Below, in pieces: positions 5,877 through 12,311 of a DNA stretch of 12,539 nucleotides. The DNA comes from an uncultured Clostridia bacterium. GTDB taxonomy: Bacteria; Bacillota; Clostridia; Christensenellales; Borkfalkiaceae. The stretch lies in contig CALGVF010000045.1 of NCBI GenBank assembly GCA_937920115.1, positions 1 through 12,539 on the forward strand. Reading direction: 5' to 3'. A model generated the notes under the pieces. It was not told the DNA's origin. It was given only the letters and a program-made list of their open reading frames with translations, and did no database searches. A program made the translations under genes and the position numbers. The first letter of the stretch is position 1; every line of letters begins with the position of its first letter.

Positions 5877-6423
5877 AGCGTTAGGAATGATAGAATTCAA
5901 GTCGGTAGCGGCGGGTATGACCGCGACCGATATAATGGTCAAGACTTCCGAGGTTGATATAGTGGAAGCGCAGACGGTATGCCCCGGCAAGTACATTGCG
6001 ATAATAACGGGCGACCTCAGCGCAGTCAAAGCCTCGGTAGATACGGCGATGGATATGGGCGGCGAGAACGGAATAGACAGTTTCGTTTTAGGCAACCCCG
6101 ACGAGTCCATTTTCCCCGCGATACTCGGAACCACCAACGTTTCGGCGGACGACGTGAACGCGCTCGGCGTAATAGAGACGTTCGACGCGGCTCAGATAAT
6201 AGTCGCGGCGGATAACGCGGTAAAAACTTCCGACGTAAGGCTTATCGAGATAAGGCTTGCGAGAGGAATGTGCGGAAAATCTTACGTTACTCTGACGGGC
6301 GAAGTCGCGGCGGTCAAGGCTGCGGTAGACAGAGCGAAAGAGGTCGTCGGCAGAAGCGGAATGCTTTTAGATACGACGGTAATCGCTCGCCCCGACAGAA
6401 AATTCATTGACAAGATATTGTAA
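5869..6423 (+). CDS. pduT: PduT-like tandem-domain BMC trimer shell protein with cluster cysteine
   Basis: Two BMC domains are fused: residues 1-90 (ALGMIEFKSVAAGMTATDIM) and 97-184 (ALGVIETFDAAQIIVAADNAV), giving 184 residues, the usual PduT length. Residue C38 in V-C-P-G-K-Y sits exactly where Salmonella PduT has the Cys that, from three subunits, holds a 4Fe-4S cluster in the central pore. Domain two has a second cysteine, C135 (M-C-G-K-S), next to the equivalent loop position. The trimer should form a facet tile that conducts electrons between cytosol and lumen, with PduS as partner. The start codon overlaps the end of pduS by 8 bp, and AAGAGGA at 5856-5862 precedes it. Confidence 0.95.
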   Translation: MSRALGMIEFKSVAAGMTATDIMVKTSEVDIVEAQTVCPGKYIAIITGDLSAVKASVDTAMDMGGENGIDSFVLGNPDESIFPAILGTTNVSADDVNALGVIETFDAAQIIVAADNAVKTSDVRLIEIRLARGMCGKSYVTLTGEVAAVKAAVDRAKEVVGRSGMLLDTTVIARPDRKFIDKIL

Positions 6424-6436
6424 AAAACAGCATTTA

Positions 6437-6486
6437 AGCCGAAGCGAAAACGGTATATTCCGTGATTTTTCGCCGCGGCTTTTTTT
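6437..6486 (+). terminator. Intrinsic terminator of the BMC operon
   Basis: The stem AGCCG + GCGAAAA + CGG pairs with CCG + TTTTTCGC + CGGCT (small internal bulges, loop TATATT) and is followed directly by seven T. It lies 14 bp after the tandem shell gene and separates the structural BMC genes from the regulator, whose own promoter I could not identify; read-through is possible. Confidence 0.9.
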
Positions 6487-6535
6487 GAAAAAACGGGAAA
6501 AGAGGACTAAAATCGAACGGAACAAAGAGGAAAAA

Positions 6536-7303
6536 ATGCTTGCGGTAGAGAGAAAAAACAGAATACTCGAAATATTACAGGAAGACAAAAAGGTAGTCGT
6601 CAGCGAACTTGCGGCGAAATTCGAGGTTTCGGAAGAAACGATAAGGAGAGACCTTGAAAAACTCGAAACGGAAGGACTTGTCGTAAAGGCTTACGGCGGG
6701 GCGGTTTTAAACGAGAACTTGCAGGGCGATATGCCGCTCGCGGTGAGAAAGCGTACGAACGTGGTCGGCAAACAGAAAATCGCCGAACTCGTTGCGAGCA
6801 GAATTACCGACAATATGAGCGTTATGCTCGACAGTTCTTCGACCGCGCTTTTTATCGCCCGCAAGATTAAAGACAGAAAAAATCTGACGATAATTACCAA
6901 TTCGCTCGAAATTCTTATCGAACTGAAAGACGCGAAAAACCTCAAAATCTTTTCGAGCGGCGGTCTTTTGGGCGAAGACTCTTTTGCTCTCGTCGGAACG
7001 CAGGCGGATAAAACGATTTCCGATTTCCACGTAAACGCATCGATAATTTCCTGCAAGGGTTTCGATATAGACAAGGGCTTTACCGATTCGCACGATATGC
7101 ACGCCTCGACAAAGCGTGTTATGCTTCAAAACTGCGACGTGAGAGTGCTTGCCGTGGACAGTTCCAAATTTAACCGAATTGCGTTCAATTTAGTCGGGAC
7201 GCTTTCCGATATAGACGTAATCGTCACCGACGTGAAACCGCCCGAAGAGTGGCTCGAAAAGTTCAATCGCAACAAAGTAGAGTGCGTTTATCCCGCGGAA
7301 TAA
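6536..7303 (+). CDS. DeoR-family transcriptional regulator
   Basis: The 255-residue product is a typical DeoR/GlpR regulator: N-terminal winged helix-turn-helix (about 1-57; RKNRILEILQ, VVVSELAAKFEVSEETIRRDL, then LVVKAYGGA) and a sugar-phosphate-binding domain with DSSSTA (97-102 region), TNSLE, SSGG and VDSSKF. Such proteins usually repress catabolic operons and are released by a phosphorylated sugar or polyol intermediate, which hints at the class of BMC substrate. I chose ATG 6536 because it starts the conserved domain and follows AGAGG at 6526-6530; an in-frame upstream ATG (6407) would begin inside the pduT-like gene and read through the terminator. The likely target is the BMC operon, and perhaps the parA genes that follow. 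Confidence 0.93.
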   Translation: MLAVERKNRILEILQEDKKVVVSELAAKFEVSEETIRRDLEKLETEGLVVKAYGGAVLNENLQGDMPLAVRKRTNVVGKQKIAELVASRITDNMSVMLDSSSTALFIARKIKDRKNLTIITNSLEILIELKDAKNLKIFSSGGLLGEDSFALVGTQADKTISDFHVNASIISCKGFDIDKGFTDSHDMHASTKRVMLQNCDVRVLAVDSSKFNRIAFNLVGTLSDIDVIVTDVKPPEEWLEKFNRNKVECVYPAE

Positions 7304-7326
7304 GCGGGGCGGCGACGGCAAAAGTC

Positions 7327-7343
7327 GGTCTATAAGTTGATTA
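7327..7343 (+). promoter_or_regulatory. 17-bp motif upstream of parA, shared with uxaC
   Basis: GGTCTATAAGTTGATTA recurs at 9058-9074 with one change (T to C). Here it ends 24 bp before the parA start. The TATAAG core could serve as a -10 element, but no good -35 lies at the right distance in either copy, so an operator or alternative promoter are both possible. Confidence 0.4.
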
Positions 7344-7367
7344 AATACGATTTTTAAGGAGAAACGA

Positions 7368-8168
7368 ATGAAAACGACCGTTATATGTTTCGCAAATAAC
7401 AAGGGCGGCAGCGGAAAGTCCACGACTTGCGCGAGCCTCGGCTATGCGTTTTCCGAAAGGGGCAAAAAGGTACTGCTCATCGACGGCGATATGCAGTTGA
7501 ACCTCACGCTTTCATATTTCGACGAGGAAAAGGCGTTGGAAATCGCAAGCGGCGAAAAGAACCTTTATAACGCCATACGCGAACAGAAGTCGCTCGAAAA
7601 TTACATATATAAAACCGATTACGAGGGCGTTGACCTCATACCTTCGTCCACGCTTATGAGTTCGGTCGAGTTTGAACTTTTCGGGAAATGGCAGAGGGAG
7701 TTCATACTCAGAAAAATGCTTAAACCCGTGGTAGACTCGGGCGTATACGACTACGTTTTAATAGACGCCCCGCCGACGCTGGGTTGCTGGGTTATGAACA
7801 TACTTTGTGCTTCCGACAAACTGATTTTGCCCGTAGAAGCGAGTCCGTGGGGACTTTTCGGGCTTGCGAATATGTTTGATTTTATTTCGCAGGTCAAGGA
7901 AATATCCCCGTCGCTCGAACTTTTGGGAGTCGCGGTGACGAAGGTCGATTCGAGGAAAAATTATTTCAAACAGACTATGGAAACGCTCAGAAATACCGAC
8001 GGAATAGAGGTGTTCGACAGCGTGATTCACCTCGATAGTTCGGTCGAATGGGCGCAGGACAACAGCAAGCCGATAGGCGTTTACAAGAAATCGTCGAGGA
8101 GCGCGGGCGAATACGGAGCCCTTGCCGACGAAATAATAAAAAGATTAAAAAGCAAAAAAGCAAAATAA
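7368..8168 (+). CDS. ParA/MinD-family ATPase, candidate BMC positioning factor
   Basis: This 266-residue P-loop ATPase has the deviant Walker A K12-G-G-S-G-K17-S-T, including the signature lysine K12 used for dimerisation. It also has the Walker A' segment D39-G-D-M-Q-L-N (the family usually reads D-x-D-P-Q-G-N), Walker B VLIDAPPT (130-137) and the C-terminal S-A-G-E-Y-G-A-L-A-D-E-I (245-256). ParA proteins bind non-specific DNA as ATP dimers and are released by a partner, creating gradients that distribute plasmids, chromosomes, carboxysomes (McdA) or other cargo. There is no N-terminal DNA-binding extension, as in type Ib and McdA-like forms. The start is set by AAGGAGA at 7356-7362. Its neighbours are a BMC regulator and a small ParB-fold protein, rather than rsmG/parB of the chromosomal origin, which argues for an accessory cargo role. 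Confidence 0.9.
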   Translation: MKTTVICFANNKGGSGKSTTCASLGYAFSERGKKVLLIDGDMQLNLTLSYFDEEKALEIASGEKNLYNAIREQKSLENYIYKTDYEGVDLIPSSTLMSSVEFELFGKWQREFILRKMLKPVVDSGVYDYVLIDAPPTLGCWVMNILCASDKLILPVEASPWGLFGLANMFDFISQVKEISPSLELLGVAVTKVDSRKNYFKQTMETLRNTDGIEVFDSVIHLDSSVEWAQDNSKPIGVYKKSSRSAGEYGALADEIIKRLKSKKAK

Positions 8169-8185
8169 ATTCGGAGGGAAAAATT

Positions 8186-8635
8186 ATGCCGATAGGAAAA
8201 GACAGTTTAAAAAGAGCGGTATCTTCTACCGCGAAAACGGTTAAAGCGGAGACGAAAAAGGTTGAAATAGCCGAAGTTATCGTATCCGAAGTGGAGTACA
8301 AAGGCTCGAAAGCGTGCGATACGCTTGTCGAGTCGATTAAGAAAAGCGGCGTCATACTGCCGATAGCGGTTGTAAAAGACGGCGACAAACTGAAACTCGT
8401 GGACGGGGCGAAAAGACTCGACGCTTTAAAGGCGTTGGGCGAGACCAAAGTCAAGGCGTATATTGTTGACGGCGACGCGAAAAAAGTAAAAGCCGAACTC
8501 AAAAAGTGCAATAAAGAAAATTGCCTTGCCGCCAAAGCGGAAGCGAAAGAGGCGAAACCCGTCGATATGAAAGAGGAAAAATTCGTCGCTATAAAGAGGC
8601 TCGGCGACGACGATTTCCCGATTTACCTGCTGTAA
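8186..8635 (+). CDS. Small ParB-fold (ParB N-domain-like) protein, candidate ParA partner
   Basis: The 149-residue product appears to hold one ParB/sulfiredoxin-like domain at about 31-106. Its signature is ESIKKSGVILPIAVVKDGD (49-67) followed by LVDGAKRLDALKALG (71-85), matching the usual 'pattern-DGHRRLEAAKKLG' form but with A-K for the common H-R. There is no helix-turn-helix and no ParB dimer domain, so sequence-specific DNA binding is not expected. Residues 1-26 are basic (K5, K9, R10, K17, K20, K24, K25), like the N-terminal peptides by which ParB and McdB stimulate ParA. The C-terminal end is hydrophobic (FPIYLL). It follows parA by 17 bp. ATG 8186 is preferred because GGAGGG lies at 8173-8178; a longer reading from 8048 would overlap parA out of frame. 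Function is inferred from fold and context only. Confidence 0.72.
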   Translation: MPIGKDSLKRAVSSTAKTVKAETKKVEIAEVIVSEVEYKGSKACDTLVESIKKSGVILPIAVVKDGDKLKLVDGAKRLDALKALGETKVKAYIVDGDAKKVKAELKKCNKENCLAAKAEAKEAKPVDMKEEKFVAIKRLGDDDFPIYLL

Positions 8636-8642
8636 AAACCCG

Positions 8643-8674
8643 AAAGCGATTTTACTTGCTAAAATCGCTTTTTT
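8643..8674 (+). terminator. Intrinsic terminator after the parA/parB-like pair
   Basis: AAAGCGATTTTA pairs perfectly with TAAAATCGCTTT (12 bp) around a five-base loop, followed by T residues to 8674. It begins 8 bp after the stop codon. The A-rich left arm also makes it partly bidirectional. Confidence 0.92.
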
Positions 8675-8684
8675 ATGTTATAAT
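8656..8684 (+). promoter_or_regulatory. Sigma-A-type promoter of the DUF1292 gene
   Basis: TTGCTA (8656-8661) is followed after 17 bp by a perfect TATAAT (8679-8684) with an extended TG at 8676-8677. The -35 lies in the loop and right arm of the preceding terminator, so termination and initiation are interleaved. Initiation would fall near 8691, about 40 bp before the gene. Confidence 0.75.
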
Positions 8685-8730
8685 CGTTTCAGTATCGGGC
8701 GTATTGTCCGATAACGGAGGAAAATTCGCT

Positions 8731-9048
8731 ATGAACGAATACGAAGAGAACAATTTAAACGAAGAAGAGGAAGACGAGGAAATAATAACCCTTTCCACGC
8801 CCGACGGCGAAGAGGTAGACTTTACTCAGATAGCGGGCGTTGACTTCGAGGGTAAGTTTTACGCAATACTTCAACCCGTCGAACTTTTCGAGGGAATGGA
8901 AGACGACGAGGCTCTCGTCTTTTCGGTCGAAGAGAACGAAGAGGGCGACGCGAAACTCGACGTCGTTACGGACGACCGCATAATCGACGGGGTGTTCGCC
9001 GAGTACAACAGAATGTACGAAGAGAACGAAAAGTCTGACGAAAACTAA
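8731..9048 (+). CDS. DUF1292 (YrzB-type) small acidic protein
   Basis: This 105-residue, very acidic protein starts at ATG 8731, 10 bp after GGAGG (8716-8720). Residues 1-17 are nearly all Glu, Asp and Asn; the conserved core is EIITLSTPDGEEVDFTQIAGVDFEGKFYAILQPVELFEGMEDDEALVFSVEE, split around 17-69, which has the strand pattern and the Y-A-I-L-x-P signature of the DUF1292 family found throughout Bacillota. The function of the family is unknown. It is expressed from its own promoter and is probably not part of the BMC unit. A reading frame that begins further upstream (8521) runs in from the parB-like gene and is not used. Confidence 0.85.
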   Translation: MNEYEENNLNEEEEDEEIITLSTPDGEEVDFTQIAGVDFEGKFYAILQPVELFEGMEDDEALVFSVEENEEGDAKLDVVTDDRIIDGVFAEYNRMYEENEKSDEN

Positions 9049-9057
9049 GTAAATACA

Positions 9058-9097
9058 GGTCTATAAGTCGATTATCGTGAGAAATACGCGATAATCG
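9058..9097 (+). promoter_or_regulatory. Shared motif and 9-bp inverted repeat upstream of uxaC
   Basis: GGTCTATAAGTCGATTA (9058-9074) repeats the motif found before parA. It overlaps an inverted repeat, CGATTATCG (9069-9077) and CGATAATCG (9089-9097), with an 11-base spacer. There is no T-tract after it, so it is more likely an operator or a leader hairpin than a terminator. It ends 22 bp before the uxaC start. Confidence 0.45.
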
Positions 9098-9119
9098 GCA
9101 ATTTTCTATGAGGTGTTTT

Positions 9120-10514
9120 ATGAGTTATATAAAAGACGATTTTTTGCTTGAAAACAAAACGGCGGTGAAATTGTATAACGAATACGCGAAAGATATGCCG
9201 ATATTCGATTATCATTGTCACCTTCCCGAAAAACAGATTTTAAACGACGAGAGATTCAAAGATATTTTCGAGGTGTGGCTCGGCGGAGACCATTATAAGT
9301 GGAGACTTATGCGTAATTACGGCGTGGACGAGGAACTTATAACGGGTAACGCTTCAAATCACGATAAATTCGTCGCGTATTGCAAAACGCTCGGAACGGC
9401 GTTCGGCAACCCCCTTTACCATTGGTCGCAACTCGAACTTAAAGAGTTTTTCAACTGCGAACTCGAAATAAACGAGGAAAACGCCGAGACGATATGGAAT
9501 TGGTGCAACGACTATATCGCGTTGAACGACGTCAAGCCGTCGAGTCTTATAAAACAGGCGAACGTAAAATGCGTGTTCACGACGAACGAGGTGTTCGACG
9601 ACCTTGACACGTTCGTTAAAATCGCCGAAAAGAACTACGGTTTCAAGGTTATTCCCGCATTCAGAGCGGATAAGATAATGAATATCGAAGCGGCGAAATA
9701 CAACGACTTTATAGGTCTTTTAGAGGCGAAAACTAATAAAATCGCAACTCTTTCCGACCTCGAAGCCGCCCTTACCGACAGACTTAAAGCGTTTAAGGAA
9801 GTCGGGACGAAAGCGACGGATATTGCGGTTGAAAAAGTGTACGAGGTGGGCGACAGAGCGGATGCCGAGAAGGTGTTTATGAAACGCAGAAAGGGCGAGA
9901 CTCTCAGCGAGAAAGAAGTCGAGACGTTCAAGGGGTATCTCACTTACTTCCTTATGAAGTTGTATGCGAAAGAGGGTCTTGCGACCGAAATTCACATAGG
10001 GGCGATGCGTAACAACAATTCGGTAATGCTCGAAAAACTCGGACTCGATACGGGTTACGACAGCATTTCCGAGGACAACAGCATCAGAAATCTGTCGAGA
10101 CTTTTCGATAGATTAAATACCGAAAAGTCCCTGCCGAAGTTGATTATCTTCAATTTAAATCCGAAAATGAATACCGAAATAATGACGCTTGCGGGATGTT
10201 TCCAATCGAGCGAGGCGAGAGGAAAGATACAGTACGGACCCGCATGGTGGTTCCTCGACAACAAAGTGGGAATGAAAAAGCACCTTGAAGATCTGACCGC
10301 AACGGGGCATATCGGGGCGTTTGTCGGAATGCTCACCGACAGCCGTTCGTTCTTGTCCTATCCACGTCATCATTACTTCCGCAGAATACTTTGCAACTAT
10401 TTCGGGCAAATGATTGAAAACGGCGAAATGACGAATGATTTAACACTTGTCGGCGAAGTAGTAAAAGACGTATGTTACAACAACGCGATAAACTATTTCG
10501 GCATAGAGGCGTAA
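9120..10514 (+). CDS. uxaC: Uronate (glucuronate/galacturonate) isomerase
   Basis: This 464-residue cytosolic enzyme of hexuronate breakdown interconverts D-glucuronate and D-fructuronate, or D-galacturonate and D-tagaturonate. It is an amidohydrolase-type barrel: the metal-binding H32-x-H34 sits in IFDYHCHLPEKQ (28-39), with family blocks WSQLELKEFF, AMRNNN, GPAWWFLDNKVGMKKHLEDL and MLTDSRSFLSYPRHHYFRRILCNYF. Length is normal for UxaC (about 465-470). ATG 9120 is favoured over 9108 because GAGGTG (9110-9115) gives good spacing and MSYIKDDFLL fits the family start. From memory the family usually has R-H-E-Y where this protein has R-H-H-Y (H418). No uxuA, uxaB or transporter is adjacent, so it stands alone here. 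A link to the BMC substrate is not shown. Confidence 0.95.
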   Translation: MSYIKDDFLLENKTAVKLYNEYAKDMPIFDYHCHLPEKQILNDERFKDIFEVWLGGDHYKWRLMRNYGVDEELITGNASNHDKFVAYCKTLGTAFGNPLYHWSQLELKEFFNCELEINEENAETIWNWCNDYIALNDVKPSSLIKQANVKCVFTTNEVFDDLDTFVKIAEKNYGFKVIPAFRADKIMNIEAAKYNDFIGLLEAKTNKIATLSDLEAALTDRLKAFKEVGTKATDIAVEKVYEVGDRADAEKVFMKRRKGETLSEKEVETFKGYLTYFLMKLYAKEGLATEIHIGAMRNNNSVMLEKLGLDTGYDSISEDNSIRNLSRLFDRLNTEKSLPKLIIFNLNPKMNTEIMTLAGCFQSSEARGKIQYGPAWWFLDNKVGMKKHLEDLTATGHIGAFVGMLTDSRSFLSYPRHHYFRRILCNYFGQMIENGEMTNDLTLVGEVVKDVCYNNAINYFGIEA

Positions 10515-10539
10515 CTATATAATAAGATAATATTGATGG

Positions 10540-10567
10540 GCGACTGTTTCGGCAGTCGCTTTTTTTT
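10540..10567 (+). terminator. Intrinsic terminator of uxaC
   Basis: GCGACTG pairs with CAGTCGC (7 bp, loop TTTCGG) and is followed by eight T. It starts 26 bp after the uxaC stop. Confidence 0.93.
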
Positions 10568-10626
10568 GACAAAATTTTTAAAGATAGTTCGGGTTTTCGT
10601 TCTAAACAAAGTTGCTTCCCCATAGT

Positions 10627-10656
10627 ATATATCAGAATGAAAAAGAGCGATACATA
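10627..10656 (+). promoter_or_regulatory. Possible sigma-E-type promoter of the spoIVFA-like operon
   Basis: In Bacillus the spoIVF operon is transcribed by mother-cell sigma-E. Here GATACATA (10649-10656) partly resembles the sigma-E -10 (CATACAnT), with an ATATAT (10627-10632) 16 bp upstream in the -35 position. The match is incomplete, so this is only a suggestion. Confidence 0.3.
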
Positions 10657-10688
10657 ACGGCTCTTGACGGGAGGTAGTTTTAGATAGT

Positions 10689-11399
10689 ATGAAAGACGGA
10701 ATGGAATACGCGGAAATGCTCGGTATGGAGGTCTCGTCCTGCGACGTTTACGTTAAACCGAAAAAAAATCGCAAGAAAAAGGAACTTAAAGACGACGTGA
10801 TTAAAAAAGTCAACGAACCCGAAGTTGCTAATGCAGATTTTGGCGAGTTCGAGACCGATATTCCCGTGAGAAGCAACGGCGAGAAAAAGAAAAAATTCAG
10901 ATTCGACGTAGTCTACGCCGAGGGCGTGGCGGTATTTTTGCTCGCCGTCACTATCCTTCTTACCAACATCTTTTGGGAAAACAGCGGTATGAACAGACTT
11001 TTTAAGTCGGCGTTCGGCGACGGTCAGACCGTTCAGACGGACACGAGAACGAACGTAAACTTCAACGCTCAGTCTCCGTCGGGCGAAATGGAAGTCACGC
11101 TCGATAAAGGCGTGATGGTGTTCAGCGGCAAGGGTTCGCTTTATCCCGTTTGCGACGGAAAAGTTGCTTCGGTCGTCGAAGAGGACGGTAAATATACCAT
11201 AACTTTAAAGCACAGCGACGTGTTCAAAACGGTTATTTCGGGCGTCGATTTCGTTTATGCCGATCAGGGCGACGACGTGTTCAAATACGTTCCCGTGTGC
11301 TATGTGAACGGCGGAGACGCGAAAGTCAGTATGTATAATCAGGACGTTCTCGTGACGAATTACGTAGTCGAAGGCGGCTCTATCGTATGGGAAAGTTGA
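10689..11399 (+). CDS. spoIVFA: SpoIVFA-like membrane protein with degenerate M23/LytM domain
   Basis: This 236-residue protein has a long basic N-terminal region (about 1-74, with K-x-K-K-N-R-K-K-K near 23-31 and a second Lys cluster at 66-69), one membrane segment at about 75-95 (VVYAEGVAVFLLAVTILLTN), and an extracytoplasmic part (96-236). That part has the strand pattern of a LytM-like fold (PVCDGKVASVVEEDGKYTITLKH, 147-175 region) but no metal-binding His/Asp set, so it is not a peptidase. This matches SpoIVFA, which holds and regulates the protease SpoIVFB in the outer forespore membrane. The assignment leans on the overlapping spoIVFB gene. The binding site GGGAGGT (10669-10675) is 13 bp from the chosen ATG; the ATG four codons later is a possible alternative. 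Confidence 0.72.
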   Translation: MKDGMEYAEMLGMEVSSCDVYVKPKKNRKKKELKDDVIKKVNEPEVANADFGEFETDIPVRSNGEKKKKFRFDVVYAEGVAVFLLAVTILLTNIFWENSGMNRLFKSAFGDGQTVQTDTRTNVNFNAQSPSGEMEVTLDKGVMVFSGKGSLYPVCDGKVASVVEEDGKYTITLKHSDVFKTVISGVDFVYADQGDDVFKYVPVCYVNGGDAKVSMYNQDVLVTNYVVEGGSIVWES

Positions 11400-12217
11400 C
11401 CTTTAAGGTACATCCGCTGTTTATTATTTTCGGGATATACTTTGCCTTTACGGGCAAAGTATTTTCTTTTTTATCCTATACTTTGTGCGCCTGTATTCAC
11501 GAGTGCGGACACTCGCTTATGGCTGAAAAGTTGGGCTATAAGTTGAAAAACGTCACTTTGATGCCTTACGGAGCGATGGTTTCGGGCGATATGACGGGTA
11601 TGAGCGTGAAGGAGGAAATCGCCGTCGTAGTCGCAGGGCCTATTACGAATTTTTTGTTGGGACTTATGATACTCGCCCTTTGGTGGCTGTTCCCCGAAAC
11701 CTATCCGTACACTTCGCTCGCGGCTCAGGCGAATTTCGCTCTCGCGTTCGTAAACCTTATCCCCGCGTTCCCTCTCGACGGCGGCAGACTGCTTTTGTCG
11801 CTTCTGTCGCTTAAAACGGGCAGAGTGAAAGCCGTTAAAATCGCAAAAATTCTCGGAATTATTTTGTCGGCGACTCTCGTCGGACTTTTCGTCTATTCCT
11901 GCTTTGTAAAAGTCAATTTTTCGCTGTTGTTTTTCTCGTTGTTCGTGTTGTTCGGTGTTTTGGACAAAAATTCTGCGGACGCTTACGTCAGAATATTCGA
12001 CGCGTTGTCCTGCTCGAACGTTAAAAAGGCAAGAGAGATAAAGGAACTTGCGATAAGCGATTGCCTTACGGTGAGAAAAGTTTATCGTTTACTCAAAGAC
12101 GGGTATCTGTACAGGGTGTATGTGTACGACCCGAACGGGAAGTTGAAAAGAGTGGTGGAACCCGCCGAGTTGGCAGATTATCTGACGACGAAAAGGCTCG
12201 ACGAAAAAATTGCGTAA
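11387..12217 (+). CDS. spoIVFB: SpoIVFB-like M50 intramembrane metalloprotease
   Basis: This 276-residue membrane protease of the site-2 family has the zinc motif H38-E39-C40-G41-H42 inside the first hydrophobic region (about 11-46), and a second zinc ligand, D131, in LIPAFPLDGGR (124-134). Further membrane stretches are near 76-102, 112-140 and 150-195. A C-terminal cytosolic region (about 200-276) with SDCLTVRKVYRLLKDG and a YRVYVYDPNGKLKRVVE strand pair resembles the CBS-like tail of SpoIVFB. In sporulating Bacillota this enzyme cleaves pro-sigma-K in the mother cell. It overlaps the spoIVFA-like gene by 13 bp, implying coupled synthesis of protease and regulator. Length and motif positions are close to the Bacillus protein, so the call is firm at family level; pro-sigma-K as the substrate is by analogy. 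Confidence 0.9.
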   Translation: MGKLTFKVHPLFIIFGIYFAFTGKVFSFLSYTLCACIHECGHSLMAEKLGYKLKNVTLMPYGAMVSGDMTGMSVKEEIAVVVAGPITNFLLGLMILALWWLFPETYPYTSLAAQANFALAFVNLIPAFPLDGGRLLLSLLSLKTGRVKAVKIAKILGIILSATLVGLFVYSCFVKVNFSLLFFSLFVLFGVLDKNSADAYVRIFDALSCSNVKKAREIKELAISDCLTVRKVYRLLKDGYLYRVYVYDPNGKLKRVVEPAELADYLTTKRLDEKIA

Positions 12218-12311
12218 AGTAAAAATAAAGGAGCCGTAAAAAAAGAGAACATCTAATTTCTGTTTCAGACGCCATCATTTAAAATGGCGAAACGTCATTA
12301 TATTCCTTGCT

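Noticed and set aside
6407..6535. N-terminal extension of the DeoR regulator
   Set aside because: It would start inside the pduT-like gene and run through the terminator; the DeoR domain begins exactly at 6536 with a binding site before it.
8048..8185. N-terminal extension of the ParB-like protein
   Set aside because: It overlaps parA out of frame; GGAGGG at 8173-8178 marks ATG 8186.
9108..9119. Upstream ATG for uxaC
   Set aside because: The binding site GAGGTG at 9110-9115 follows this ATG and serves 9120.
9120..10514. uxaC as part of the BMC pathway
   Set aside because: Two terminators, a separate promoter and an unrelated DUF1292 gene lie between; only the shared 17-bp motif hints at a link.
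10566..10571. Perfect TTGACA as a -35 box before the spoIVFA-like gene
   Set aside because: No -10 sequence lies 16-18 bp downstream (it reads TCGGGT), and the box is formed by the end of the terminator T-tract.
12227..12233. AAAGGAG as the binding site of another gene after spoIVFB
   Set aside because: No ATG, GTG or TTG with an open frame follows at a usable distance; the start of a lost gene is possible but cannot be supported.
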